In this document: positions 1 to 6,296 of the stretch, one piece after another
Position numbering within the stretch: the stretch's first letter is position 1
Layout of the letters: each line of letters opens with the position of its first letter
Notes under the pieces: generated by a model
What the model was told of the DNA's origin: nothing
Databases searched by the model: none
The model's input: the letters and a program-made list of their open reading frames with translations, nothing else
DNA from: an uncultured Roseburia sp.
GTDB taxonomy: Bacteria; Bacillota; Clostridia; Lachnospirales; Lachnospiraceae
Direction of reading: 5' to 3'
DNA: 6,296 nucleotides
Assembly: GCA_945928585.1 (NCBI GenBank)
Contig: CAMENQ010000146.1
Coordinates: forward strand, 1-6,296
Made by a program: the position numbers and the translations under genes

Positions 1-659
1 TCAGGGAACACCCTGTCTATCCTGTCATTTTCTCCTATAACTATAAGTATCATATCTTCTGTCAATGGCATATCCGGTGAAATGTTTACCTCAATGCTTC
101 CATTTACTCTTAAGCCTATTATGTTTATGCCGTATTTTTTTCTTATATCCAGTTCCATCAGGTTTTTTCCTGCCCATGTTTTTGGAGTTTTTACTTCTAT
201 TATGCTGTGCTTATCGGATAAATCCACCAAATCCATCAAGTGATCTATTCTAAGGTTTCTGGCTATTCTTATACCCATTTCCTTTTCAGGAAATATTATC
301 TTGTCGGCCCCTACCTTTCTAAGCACTTTTGCGTGTACCTCATTTTGTGCTTTTGCCATAACATATGGAACTCCTTCTTCCTTTGAAAGGATGGTTGCCA
401 TAACAGATGCCTCAAGATTGTCTGTAATAGCCACAACTGCCACATCTACATTCGACAGTCCCAAAGTTCTGACTACATCTGCATCTGTCACATCTGCCTT
501 AATGGCATATGTAACCTGTGTTGCTATCTCCTGCACTTTGTCATCATCATTGTCAATGGCAAGCACATTGCCTCCTGCCCCGGCATATGCTTTTGCCACA
601 CTGCTTCCAAATTTTCCCAAGCCTATGACGGCTATATCCTTCATTTTACCCTTTGCCAT
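1..659 (-). CDS. ktrA: KtrA/TrkA-family potassium uptake regulatory subunit (RCK protein), C-terminal end cut by window edge
   Basis: This is the cytoplasmic gating subunit of a Ktr potassium uptake system. In this family an RCK octamer binds ATP/ADP or NAD(H) and sits under the KtrB channel. 219 codons plus two bases are visible. Residues 9-36 form a Rossmann nucleotide-binding fold, with the glycine motif GLGKFG at 13-18 and the acidic residue closing strand beta-2 (VLAID, D36). The RCK_N domain runs to about residue 130, followed by an RCK_C domain containing 'IIEVKTP' and 'INIIGLRVNG'. KtrA proteins are usually about 220 residues, so only a few C-terminal residues should be missing. The TGA at the extreme edge is out of frame. 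The start at 659 is chosen because AAGGAGA lies 5 nt upstream; an in-frame ATG at 644 has no such site. It follows ktrB after 21 bp, so the two are almost certainly cotranscribed. In Firmicutes RCK_C often binds c-di-AMP, but that cannot be read from this sequence. Confidence 0.96.
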   Translation of the reverse strand, partial: MAKGKMKDIAVIGLGKFGSSVAKAYAGAGGNVLAIDNDDDKVQEIATQVTYAIKADVTDADVVRTLGLSNVDVAVVAITDNLEASVMATILSKEEGVPYVMAKAQNEVHAKVLRKVGADKIIFPEKEMGIRIARNLRIDHLMDLVDLSDKHSIIEVKTPKTWAGKNLMELDIRKKYGINIIGLRVNGSIEVNISPDMPLTEDMILIVIGENDRIDRVFP

Positions 660-664
660 ATTAA

Positions 665-671
665 TCTCCTT
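665..671 (-). promoter_or_regulatory. ktrA ribosome binding site
   Basis: AAGGAGA on the minus strand lies 5 nt before the ATG at 659 and inside the 21-bp gap after the ktrB stop. It fixes the ktrA start at 659 rather than the in-frame ATG at 644. Confidence 0.8.
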
Positions 672-680
672 TTATATCTG

Positions 681-2069
681 TCATCCTATAAGTATTCTTG
701 CCTTCGCAAGTTCTCTCATGTTTGATATGTTTTCCTTTTTCTTTCTTATGCTAAATGCCATTACAAGAGAAATCGGTCCTATACGTCCTGCAAACATAAC
801 AAAACATATAATAATCTTTCCTGCCGTAGAGAGCATCGGCGTAATGCCTCTCGTCAGTCCTACCGTACCCATGGCTGAAATAGTTTCAAATACTATATCT
901 TTAAGGCTGAAAGGCTCTATTGCCACAAGTAATAATACGGCAGCAAATACTATTGCCGAAATTATGCTTAATACTGCAAGCGCCGTTTTTATATTTTCAC
1001 TTTCAATTTTTCTTCCAAATACCTCAGTGTCTTTTTTACCTTTAACAGTTGATTTTACACTAAAGAAAATAAGTGCAAGCGTTGTAGTCTTAAATCCGCC
1101 TGCCGTACCCATCGGAGAACCACCTACGAGCATAAAAAACAAGATTATCATATATGTAGTATCCCTGAATAATTCCTGTGGTATAGTAGCAAATCCTGCT
1201 GTTCTGGTAGTTACTGACTCAAAAAGAGATGACATGATTTTGTGTCCTGTTTTCATAGTTCCCAAAGTGTCCGGATTATCATATTCAGCAATAAATATAA
1301 CTGCCGCCCCACCTATAATACATATAAGAGATGTAACTATAGCTACCTTTGAATGAACTGAAAGTCTCTTAAAGAGCTGTCCCTTTATCTTTCCGGTATG
1401 AGTGCTGTTTACAAATATTTTTTTTATGTCCCACCATACAATAAAGCCAATACCACCTGTCACTATAAGCAGCATGGTCACTACATTTATAACAATATTG
1501 TCCCTGTACATACAAAGGCTGCTGTCTCCAAGCAAATCTATACCCGCATTGCAAAATGCTGATACAGAATGAAATATGCTGTACCATATACCTTTTCCCC
1601 ATCCATAATCCGGCACAAATACAAAGGCATAAAATACAGCTCCGATTCCCTCTGCCATAAATGCACCAAACGATACATTTTTTATAACTCTTACCATTCC
1701 ATCTATATTTTCAAGATTATATGCGGTCTGTATAAGAAGCCTCTCTCTCATGGTTATCTTTTTTTTCATTATAAGCATCAGCCCTATGCCTACGCATACA
1801 ACTCCAAGTCCTCCAAGCTGTATAAGTATAAGTATAACTACTTTTCCAAACATACTCCAGTGAGCAGCCGTAGTAACTGTAGTCAGACCTGTAACGCATA
1901 CAGATGTAGTCGCTGTAAACAGTGCATCTATAGGCGATGTAAATTCTCTTTCCACAGACGAAATAGGAAGCCATAATAATATGGCTCCCGCTATTATAAC
2001 CATCAAAAATCCAAAAACTATAACCTGTACAGAGCTTATACGCCTCTGCCCATCTTTATTCTCTTTCAT
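681..2069 (-). CDS. ktrB: KtrB/TrkH-family potassium channel subunit (462 aa from the preferred start)
   Basis: This is the membrane subunit of the Ktr K+ uptake system, built of four M1-P-M2 units. From the preferred start, hydrophobic segments lie near residues 13-35, 76-101, 133-152, 192-214, 242-262, 304-316, 361-385 and 418-440. All four selectivity-filter glycines are present: VTG (G61), CNAG (G176), TRTAG (G292) and TVG (G404). The glycine-rich stretch at about 316-330 (GGSPMGTAGGFKTTT) matches the intramembrane gating loop of KtrB. The protein ends in 'ARILIG', like other KtrB proteins. Family length is about 445-460. The frame opens upstream to an ATG at 2129, which would add 20 residues (482 aa). 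That start has no ribosome binding site and adds a non-conserved tail, whereas the ATG at 2069 has GAGGG 7 nt upstream. The gene precedes ktrA by 21 bp and lies downstream of pfkA. No convincing promoter of its own was found. The K+ over Na+ preference is inferred from the family. Confidence 0.95.
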   Translation of the reverse strand: MKENKDGQRRISSVQVIVFGFLMVIIAGAILLWLPISSVEREFTSPIDALFTATTSVCVTGLTTVTTAAHWSMFGKVVILILIQLGGLGVVCVGIGLMLIMKKKITMRERLLIQTAYNLENIDGMVRVIKNVSFGAFMAEGIGAVFYAFVFVPDYGWGKGIWYSIFHSVSAFCNAGIDLLGDSSLCMYRDNIVINVVTMLLIVTGGIGFIVWWDIKKIFVNSTHTGKIKGQLFKRLSVHSKVAIVTSLICIIGGAAVIFIAEYDNPDTLGTMKTGHKIMSSLFESVTTRTAGFATIPQELFRDTTYMIILFFMLVGGSPMGTAGGFKTTTLALIFFSVKSTVKGKKDTEVFGRKIESENIKTALAVLSIISAIVFAAVLLLVAIEPFSLKDIVFETISAMGTVGLTRGITPMLSTAGKIIICFVMFAGRIGPISLVMAFSIRKKKENISNMRELAKARILIG

Positions 2070-2076
2070 AATCAAA

Positions 2077-2081
2077 CCCTC
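2077..2081 (-). promoter_or_regulatory. Ribosome binding site deciding the ktrB start
   Basis: GAGGG on the minus strand lies 7 nt before the ATG at 2069. The alternative ATG at 2129 is preceded by GTATGACAG with no purine-rich Shine-Dalgarno sequence, so 2069 is preferred. Confidence 0.55.
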
Positions 2082-2171
2082 AAACCCCGGTATACTTATT
2101 TTAAACGCATTCCCAAATTTATAAGTCATCTGTCATACGCCACTTTATGCCACACACAAAATAAACAACCC

Positions 2172-2211
2172 AAAAGTCGCACACCAGCGCCGCAACCCGC
2201 GGCTCTTTTTT
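2172..2211. terminator. Hairpin at the pfkA 3' end: good terminator on the plus strand, imperfect on the minus strand
   Basis: Read on the plus strand, GCCGC (2189-2193) pairs with GCGGC (2199-2203) around the loop AACCC. Two more outer pairs are possible (A2186-T2206, G2187-C2205). A run of six T follows (2206-2211), a textbook intrinsic terminator. Read on the minus strand, the sense of pfkA, the same hairpin is followed by nine bases (GGTGTGCGA) before CTTTT, so termination there may be partial. The plus-strand T-run overlaps the TAA stop of pfkA (2210-2212). No plus-strand gene exists to use it. It may be a worn bidirectional terminator, a block on antisense transcription, or a 3'-end structure of pfkA mRNA. 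Confidence 0.5.
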
Positions 2212-3184
2212 ACCTGGAAAGTATCCTGCATACATTATACTGGTATGTTGAAATATCCTTCGTCATGGCAAGTGCCTCATCTATCTCAAAATCAACATAT
2301 TCGCCTTCTTTATATGCAACTACCCTGTTGCTCTTTCCCTGACAAAGTAAATCCACTGCAAATGAACCCATAATGGTAGCATAAACCCTGTCCTTACATG
2401 TAGGGTTTCCTCCACGCTGCATATGTCCAAGTATGGTAGCTCTTGTCTCCATACCTGTAGCTGCTTCAATACGCTTTGCCATACTGCTTGAATGACCGAT
2501 ACCTTCGGCATTTACGATAATGTGATGCTTCTTTCCTTTTTTTCTTGAATCTATGATATGATTTATAATTCTCTGCTCGTCATAATCGTATCTTTCAGGA
2601 AGAAGAATATCCTCAGCACCGTTTGCAATACCACACCAAAGTGCTATATAACCTGCGTGACGTCCCATAACTTCTATTATACTGCATCTGTCATGTGATG
2701 TAGATGTATCTCTTATCTTATCAATAGCCTCCATAGCTGTATTTACCGCCGTATCAAATCCGATGGTAAACTCAGTACAAGCTATGTCAAGGTCTATAGT
2801 TCCCGGCACACCGATAGTATTTATGCCGAGATGTGATAACTTCTGTGCTCCCTTAAACGAACCGTCACCACCGATGACAACAAGTCCGTCTATGCCATGC
2901 TTCTTTAATATGGCTGCACCTTTTTCCTGACCTTCCTTAGTCTTAAATTCATCGCATCTGGCTGTACCAAGAATAGTACCGCCTCTCTGGATAATATCCG
3001 AAACACTGCTTGCTTCCATATCAATAATTTTCTCATCAAGTATGCCCTGATATCCTCTCAATATGCCCTTTACCTTTTTGCCGTTTGCAAGTGCTGTTCT
3101 TACTACTGCCCTGATAGCGGCATTCATACCCGGTGCATCACCACCACTTGTCAAAACTCCTATTGTATTTACATTTTCTGCCAT
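2210..3184 (-). CDS. pfkA: ATP-dependent 6-phosphofructokinase (324 aa)
   Basis: This cytoplasmic enzyme phosphorylates fructose 6-phosphate to fructose 1,6-bisphosphate, the committed step of glycolysis. It has normal bacterial PfkA length. Visible motifs are the N-terminal loop TSGGDAPGMNAAIR (12-25), ILGTAR (71-76), the ATP site GGDGS (105-109), the active site PGTIDLD (127-133), SHDR (163-166), EVMGRHAG (171-178), AEG (226-228) and TRATILGHMQRGG (247-259). Gly108 and Gly128 correspond to E. coli G104 and G124, which mark ATP rather than pyrophosphate use. Catalytic D131 and D133 (E. coli D127, D129) and R175 (R171) are present, as are substrate residues R166, R248, H254 and R257. Allosteric-site residues R25, R29, R158 and E191 are also kept. 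Oddity: Leu132 replaces the usual Asn of TIDND. The start at 3184 has AAAGGA upstream with a 10-nt gap. A near-consensus promoter lies upstream, and dnaE ends with a terminator before it, so pfkA is probably transcribed on its own. Confidence 0.98.
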   Translation of the reverse strand: MAENVNTIGVLTSGGDAPGMNAAIRAVVRTALANGKKVKGILRGYQGILDEKIIDMEASSVSDIIQRGGTILGTARCDEFKTKEGQEKGAAILKKHGIDGLVVIGGDGSFKGAQKLSHLGINTIGVPGTIDLDIACTEFTIGFDTAVNTAMEAIDKIRDTSTSHDRCSIIEVMGRHAGYIALWCGIANGAEDILLPERYDYDEQRIINHIIDSRKKGKKHHIIVNAEGIGHSSSMAKRIEAATGMETRATILGHMQRGGNPTCKDRVYATIMGSFAVDLLCQGKSNRVVAYKEGEYVDFEIDEALAMTKDISTYQYNVCRILSR

Positions 3185-3194
3185 AATATTTCAA

Positions 3195-3200
3195 TCCTTT
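3195..3200 (-). promoter_or_regulatory. pfkA ribosome binding site
   Basis: AAAGGA on the minus strand is separated from the ATG at 3184 by ten bases (TTGAAATATT). The spacing is slightly long, but no other start codon with a better site lies near, and translation from here gives the conserved PfkA N-terminus almost at once. Confidence 0.7.
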
Positions 3201-3235
3201 CTATAGAATTACTATTCCCTTTAAATCTAGGATTT

Positions 3236-3264
3236 ATTATATTACTTATTATAACTAATTTCAA
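3236..3264 (-). promoter_or_regulatory. Probable sigma-A promoter of pfkA
   Basis: On the minus strand TTGAAA (3259-3264, five of six consensus bases) is separated by exactly 17 bp from a perfect TATAAT (3236-3241). An A-rich stretch (GCAAAAATT) lies just upstream. The expected start of transcription near 3229 gives a leader of about 45 nt that contains the AAAGGA site. It lies between the dnaE terminator and pfkA, which fits a separate pfkA transcript. A second TATAAT-like element at 3247-3252 lacks a good -35 partner. Confidence 0.8.
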
Positions 3265-3294
3265 CCAATTTTTGCATATGATTCATTTATTTGA

Positions 3295-3330
3295 AAGAAA
3301 AAGCGCCGCACAGCAGCGGAGCTTTTTCTT
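3295..3330. terminator. Strong, nearly symmetric intrinsic terminator after dnaE
   Basis: AAGAAAAAGC (3295-3304) pairs with GCTTTTTCTT (3321-3330). After one G/A mismatch, CCGC (3306-3309) pairs with GCGG (3316-3319) around a six-base loop. On the minus strand the hairpin ends in CTTTTTCTTT, a good U-tract, and it lies 100 bp past the dnaE stop and 30 bp before the pfkA promoter. Its symmetry means it should work in both directions. It most likely ends the dnaE transcript. Confidence 0.88.
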
Positions 3331-3348
3331 AATTTCACGCTGTTGCTT

Positions 3349-3361
3349 TAGGAATTTCCTA
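3349..3361. repeat. 13-bp perfect dyad TAGGAATTTCCTA
   Basis: Six-base arms (TAGGAA/TTCCTA) flank a single central base in the dnaE-pfkA spacer. The dyad sits directly beside a TATAAT-like sequence on the minus strand (3361-3366). It could be a small operator, but short AT-rich dyads also arise by chance and no regulator is encoded nearby. Confidence 0.3.
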
Positions 3362-3373
3362 TTATATAAGAAT

Positions 3374-3405
3374 ATTGAGGTGTCTGTCTGAACAAACGCC
3401 CCAAT
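3374..3405 (-). other. Stem-loop in the dnaE 3' untranslated region
   Basis: On the minus strand ATTGGGGCGT (3396-3405) pairs with ACACCTCAAT (3374-3383), with one C/A mismatch and one G-U pair. The stem then continues inward through a further G-U pair and TGT/ACA to a four-base loop. It begins 24 bp after the dnaE stop. No T-run follows, so it is not a standard terminator. It may protect the mRNA 3' end, cause pausing, or have no function. Confidence 0.45.
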
Positions 3406-3429
3406 TTCCTTTTCAAATACACATACATT

Positions 3430-6296
3430 TTAAGTTAGCGCCACATTTTTCTCACCATATTTCTTTTTAAGTTGCTCTATAAGTGATGGTGCAGCTTCCA
3501 CAGCATAAGCCGGAGGGAGTATTTTTTTCTGATTTTCTTTAGTCAGATATATAACTATTTTATCTTTACCGTCATACTGACCTATTATATCCATAAGCTC
3601 TCTTTCAGCTTTTTCATATGCTTCTTTATTCTCAAATCTAATCCACAGACTTGACGGCATTTGATTAAACTCTGTTATTTTTTCACATATAAGCTTTGCA
3701 TTTTCATCCTCCGATGAAGATACCCTGCCTGATACGAATACCTTTTTGTCCTCAGCAATAACCATTCTGTACCTTTCGTAGTCCTTTGGAAATACTAAAA
3801 CCTCTACTGTTCCGTACATATCCTCAATGGTAAAAAACGCCATTATCTGATTATGTTTTGTGGTTTTTATGGTGACATTTGTAATCATTCCTCCCACAGT
3901 TTCCCTTGCCCCTTCATTTACCTGACATTCTCCGTCTTCATTTAAGGCAAACTCATCACTTCTTCTTGTTGCGTGTTTTTTCCACTTTGTCTGGTATTCA
4001 TCCATAGGGTGTCCGCTTATATAATGCCCTATAAATTCCTTTTCAAAGGCAAGAAGCTCCTCCTTTGCAAACTCACTTACATTTGGAAGCTTTATTTCAA
4101 AATCTTCCTTTATGTCATCATCTGCTATGTCAAAAAGCGTCATTTGACCTGCCATGGACTTTTTCTTTGACTGGGATATATTATCCATAATAACGGTATA
4201 TATCTGCATCTTCTGCCGTCTGTTTCCCTCAAATCCGTCAAGGGCTCCTGATTTTATAAGGCTTTCTATTGTTCTTTTGTTTACTTCCTTTTCTATGGTA
4301 CGTTCAATTAAATCCGACAGGTTTTTAAATGGTCCCCTTTCATTTCTTTCCTGTACAATCTGGTCAACCACACTTCTTCCCACACTTTTCAAAGCGCAAA
4401 GTCCGTATCGTATATTGTTTCCGCACACAGTAAATTCCGTATCACTTTCATTTATGTCAGGAGGCAGTATTTCTATGCCCATAGACTTGCATGTCATAAT
4501 ATATCCGGTAACCTTTGTTGATGTATCTATGACAGAATTCATAAGTGCAGCCATAAATTCAACCGGATAATAATATTTAAGATATGCTGTCTGGTATGCT
4601 ACTATTGCGTAGCAGGTAGAATGAGCTTTATTAAAGGCATATTTTGCAAAATCTATCATTTCATCATATACCATGTTTGCAACTTTTTCGTCTATGCCAT
4701 TTGCAACACAGCCCTTTACACCAAGTTCCTCATTTCCGAAAACAAAGTTCTTTCTCTCCTGCTCCATCACATCTATCTTTTTCTTTGACATAGCCTTTCG
4801 TACCAGATCGCTTCGTCCCAGTGTATAGCCTGCCAAATCCCTTACTATCTGCATAACCTGCTCCTGATAAATAATGCAGCCGTATGTGTTTGATAGTATA
4901 GGTTCAAGCTGCGGACATGTATACACTATCTTTTCTCCGCTGTTCTTACCTTTGAGATATTTTGGTATAAAATCCATAGGCCCCGGTCTGTAAAGTGCTA
5001 TTCCTGCTATGATATCCTCCAGGCTTTCCGGATTAAGCTCCTTCATAAAGCTTTTCATTCCGCCACTTTCGAGCTGAAATATACCCTCAGTCTTTCCTGT
5101 TCCTATAGATGCAAGTACTGCTTTGTCATCATAATTCAGATTAACAAGGTCAATATCTGTTCCTTTGTTATGCTTCACCATTTTCGCAGCCTTCTGGATA
5201 ACGGTGAGGGTTCTAAGGCCAAGAAAATCCATCTTTAAAAGTCCAAGTTCTTCCAATGTGGTCATAATGTACTGTGTGGTAATAGTACCATCAGACGACC
5301 TTGACAATGGGACAAATTCATCAACAGCCTTTGAACTTATAAGCACTCCTGCTGCGTGCATCGATGTATGTCTTGGAAGACCTTCGAGCTTTCTTGCCAT
5401 ATCAACAAGATACTTAACCTGTGAGTCATTATTATAGGTTTCCTTAAAAATAGGATTTACCTCCAATGATTTTTCTATTGTTACTGTTTTTTCATCAGGT
5501 ATTTTTTTTGGTATCATTTTAGCTATGGCATCACACTGGGCGTAAGGCATATCAAGTACACGTCCAACGTCTCTTATAACTTCCTTCGCTCCAAGGGTAC
5601 CAAAGGTTACAATCTGTGAAACCTGATTTTTTCCATATTTTTCAATAACGTAATCTATAACTTCTCCACGTCTTTCGAAGCAAAAATCTATATCAATATC
5701 CGGCATACTTATACGCTCAGGATTTAAAAATCTCTCAAAAAGCAGATTATACTTTATAGGGTCAATGTCAGTAATTTCCAAAACATATGCCACTATGCTT
5801 CCTGCTGCAGAACCTCGTCCCGGGCCTACTATAATGTCTCTTTCCTTTGCGTAATTTATAAAATCCCACACTATAAGAAAATAGTCAATAAAGCCCATTC
5901 CTCTTATAACTGACAGTTCATAATCAAGTCTGCCCCGGTATTCTTCATTTTCTGATTTTTCACCATATCGCTTTTTTAATCCGTTATCACAGAGGAATGA
6001 GAGATACCTCCATGAAGCATCTCCCTCATCTGTGTCGCTATACCAAAATTCCTTTGGCACATTATATTTTGGCAGCTTTCTCACGCCAAATTCTATTTCA
6101 ACGTTACATCTTTCCGCTATTTTGTGGGTATTTTCCAGTGCCTGAAGTGCATAAGGAAACAATGCTTTCATTTCCTCCTCACTTTTCAGGTAATACTGTC
6201 CCCCATCATATCTCATTCTGTCCTCATCTGATACCTTTTTTCCTGTCTGTATACACAAAAGTATATCATGTGGAACTGCATCCTCTGCAAGTATAT
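3430..6296 (-). CDS. dnaE: DNA polymerase III alpha subunit DnaE, N-terminus beyond the window edge
   Basis: This is the catalytic subunit of a C-family replicative DNA polymerase. 954 residues are visible and the frame stays open to the right edge; bacterial DnaE is about 1,150 residues, so roughly 200 residues of the PHP domain are missing. The first visible residues (ILAEDAVPHDILLCIQTGKK) match the inner part of DnaE proteins, so the TTG at 6258 is an internal Leu codon, not a start. Numbering visible residues: end of the PHP domain to about 85; palm with PDIDIDF at 198-204, whose aspartates 201 and 203 match E. coli D401/D403; third catalytic aspartate D356 in KMDFLG; fingers with the 'YRPGPMDF' and 'YQEQVMQ' motifs; helix-hairpin-helix region about 625-690; clamp-binding motif QMTLFD at 717-722; OB-fold about 798-875; short C-terminal domain. 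No PolC-type exonuclease insert is seen. Firmicutes usually have PolC as well. Confidence 0.98.
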   Translation of the reverse strand, partial: ILAEDAVPHDILLCIQTGKKVSDEDRMRYDGGQYYLKSEEEMKALFPYALQALENTHKIAERCNVEIEFGVRKLPKYNVPKEFWYSDTDEGDASWRYLSFLCDNGLKKRYGEKSENEEYRGRLDYELSVIRGMGFIDYFLIVWDFINYAKERDIIVGPGRGSAAGSIVAYVLEITDIDPIKYNLLFERFLNPERISMPDIDIDFCFERRGEVIDYVIEKYGKNQVSQIVTFGTLGAKEVIRDVGRVLDMPYAQCDAIAKMIPKKIPDEKTVTIEKSLEVNPIFKETYNNDSQVKYLVDMARKLEGLPRHTSMHAAGVLISSKAVDEFVPLSRSSDGTITTQYIMTTLEELGLLKMDFLGLRTLTVIQKAAKMVKHNKGTDIDLVNLNYDDKAVLASIGTGKTEGIFQLESGGMKSFMKELNPESLEDIIAGIALYRPGPMDFIPKYLKGKNSGEKIVYTCPQLEPILSNTYGCIIYQEQVMQIVRDLAGYTLGRSDLVRKAMSKKKIDVMEQERKNFVFGNEELGVKGCVANGIDEKVANMVYDEMIDFAKYAFNKAHSTCYAIVAYQTAYLKYYYPVEFMAALMNSVIDTSTKVTGYIMTCKSMGIEILPPDINESDTEFTVCGNNIRYGLCALKSVGRSVVDQIVQERNERGPFKNLSDLIERTIEKEVNKRTIESLIKSGALDGFEGNRRQKMQIYTVIMDNISQSKKKSMAGQMTLFDIADDDIKEDFEIKLPNVSEFAKEELLAFEKEFIGHYISGHPMDEYQTKWKKHATRRSDEFALNEDGECQVNEGARETVGGMITNVTIKTTKHNQIMAFFTIEDMYGTVEVLVFPKDYERYRMVIAEDKKVFVSGRVSSSEDENAKLICEKITEFNQMPSSLWIRFENKEAYEKAERELMDIIGQYDGKDKIVIYLTKENQKKILPPAYAVEAAPSLIEQLKKKYGEKNVALT

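Noticed and set aside
1..3. TGA at the left edge as the ktrA stop codon
   Set aside because: Counting codons from the ATG at 659 leaves positions 1-2 as the first two bases of codon 220 (GA), so the TGA is one base out of frame. ktrA is therefore listed as partial.
65..253. Small hydrophobic plus-strand open frame opposite ktrA
   Set aside because: Leu/Phe/Cys-rich translation is typical of antisense frames here. The minus strand encodes the conserved RCK_C domain and no ribosome binding site precedes the frame.
301..1356. Long plus-strand open frame (351 codons) antisense to ktrA and ktrB
   Set aside because: It spans the boundary of two well-identified genes on the other strand, has low-complexity Ser/Thr/Ile-rich translation without a recognisable domain, and no ribosome binding site or promoter. 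It arises from the codon composition of the opposite strand.
1569..1976. Plus-strand open frame of 135 codons opposite ktrB
   Set aside because: Its Tyr/Cys/Lys-rich translation is the expected antisense image of ktrB membrane helices. No supporting signals are present.
2082..2118. ktrB promoter TTGGGA-16-TATACC on the minus strand
   Set aside because: Both hexamers match only four of six bases and transcription would start almost at the ribosome binding site. In AT-rich DNA this is not better than chance.
2070..2209. A ydaO-type c-di-AMP riboswitch before ktrBA, as found upstream of some K+ transporter genes
   Set aside because: The spacer up to the preferred start is only 140 bp, much of it a terminator-like hairpin. 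None of the paired-domain layout of that riboswitch could be recognised.
4154..4570. Plus-strand open frame of 138 codons opposite dnaE
   Set aside because: It lies fully inside the conserved dnaE coding region, has no start signals and gives a non-domain translation.
6256..6258. TTG as a possible start of a 942-residue DnaE
   Set aside because: The frame continues upstream to the window edge with conserved DnaE residues (ILAEDAVPHDIL), so this TTG is an internal leucine codon and the gene is merely cut by the window.

Overview
The window is an ordinary housekeeping stretch of a low-GC Firmicute genome. All four genes lie on the minus strand. AT-rich DNA, frequent ATA (Ile) codons, AGGAG-type ribosome binding sites, a DnaE of the clostridial type with pfkA next to it, and a KtrB/KtrA potassium system together suggest a Clostridia member, probably Lachnospiraceae. 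The family placement is an inference.

Layout, in transcription order from high to low coordinates: (1) dnaE, the DNA polymerase III alpha subunit, enters from the right edge without its N-terminus and ends at 3430. (2) A 245-bp spacer (3185-3429) holds a hairpin just after dnaE, a small dyad, a strong intrinsic terminator at 3295-3330 and a near-consensus promoter at 3236-3264. (3) pfkA, ATP-dependent 6-phosphofructokinase, spans 2210-3184. (4) A short spacer carries a hairpin whose T-run sits on the antisense side and overlaps the pfkA stop codon. (5) ktrB, the K+ channel subunit, ends at 681 and probably starts at 2069. (6) ktrA, the cytoplasmic RCK regulatory subunit, starts at 659 and runs off the left edge, missing probably only a few residues.

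The genes form three functional blocks: replication (dnaE), the committed step of glycolysis (pfkA, with its own promoter) and potassium uptake (ktrB-ktrA, a clear two-gene unit). No convincing promoter is visible for ktrBA and the pfkA terminator looks imperfect, so read-through from pfkA into ktrBA is possible.

I found no mobile element, CRISPR array, RNA gene, defence locus or new multi-gene system. The points worth checking are small: a Leu replacing the usual Asn between the two active-site aspartates of PFK, a shared terminator-like module on both sides of pfkA, and unexplained secondary structure after dnaE.
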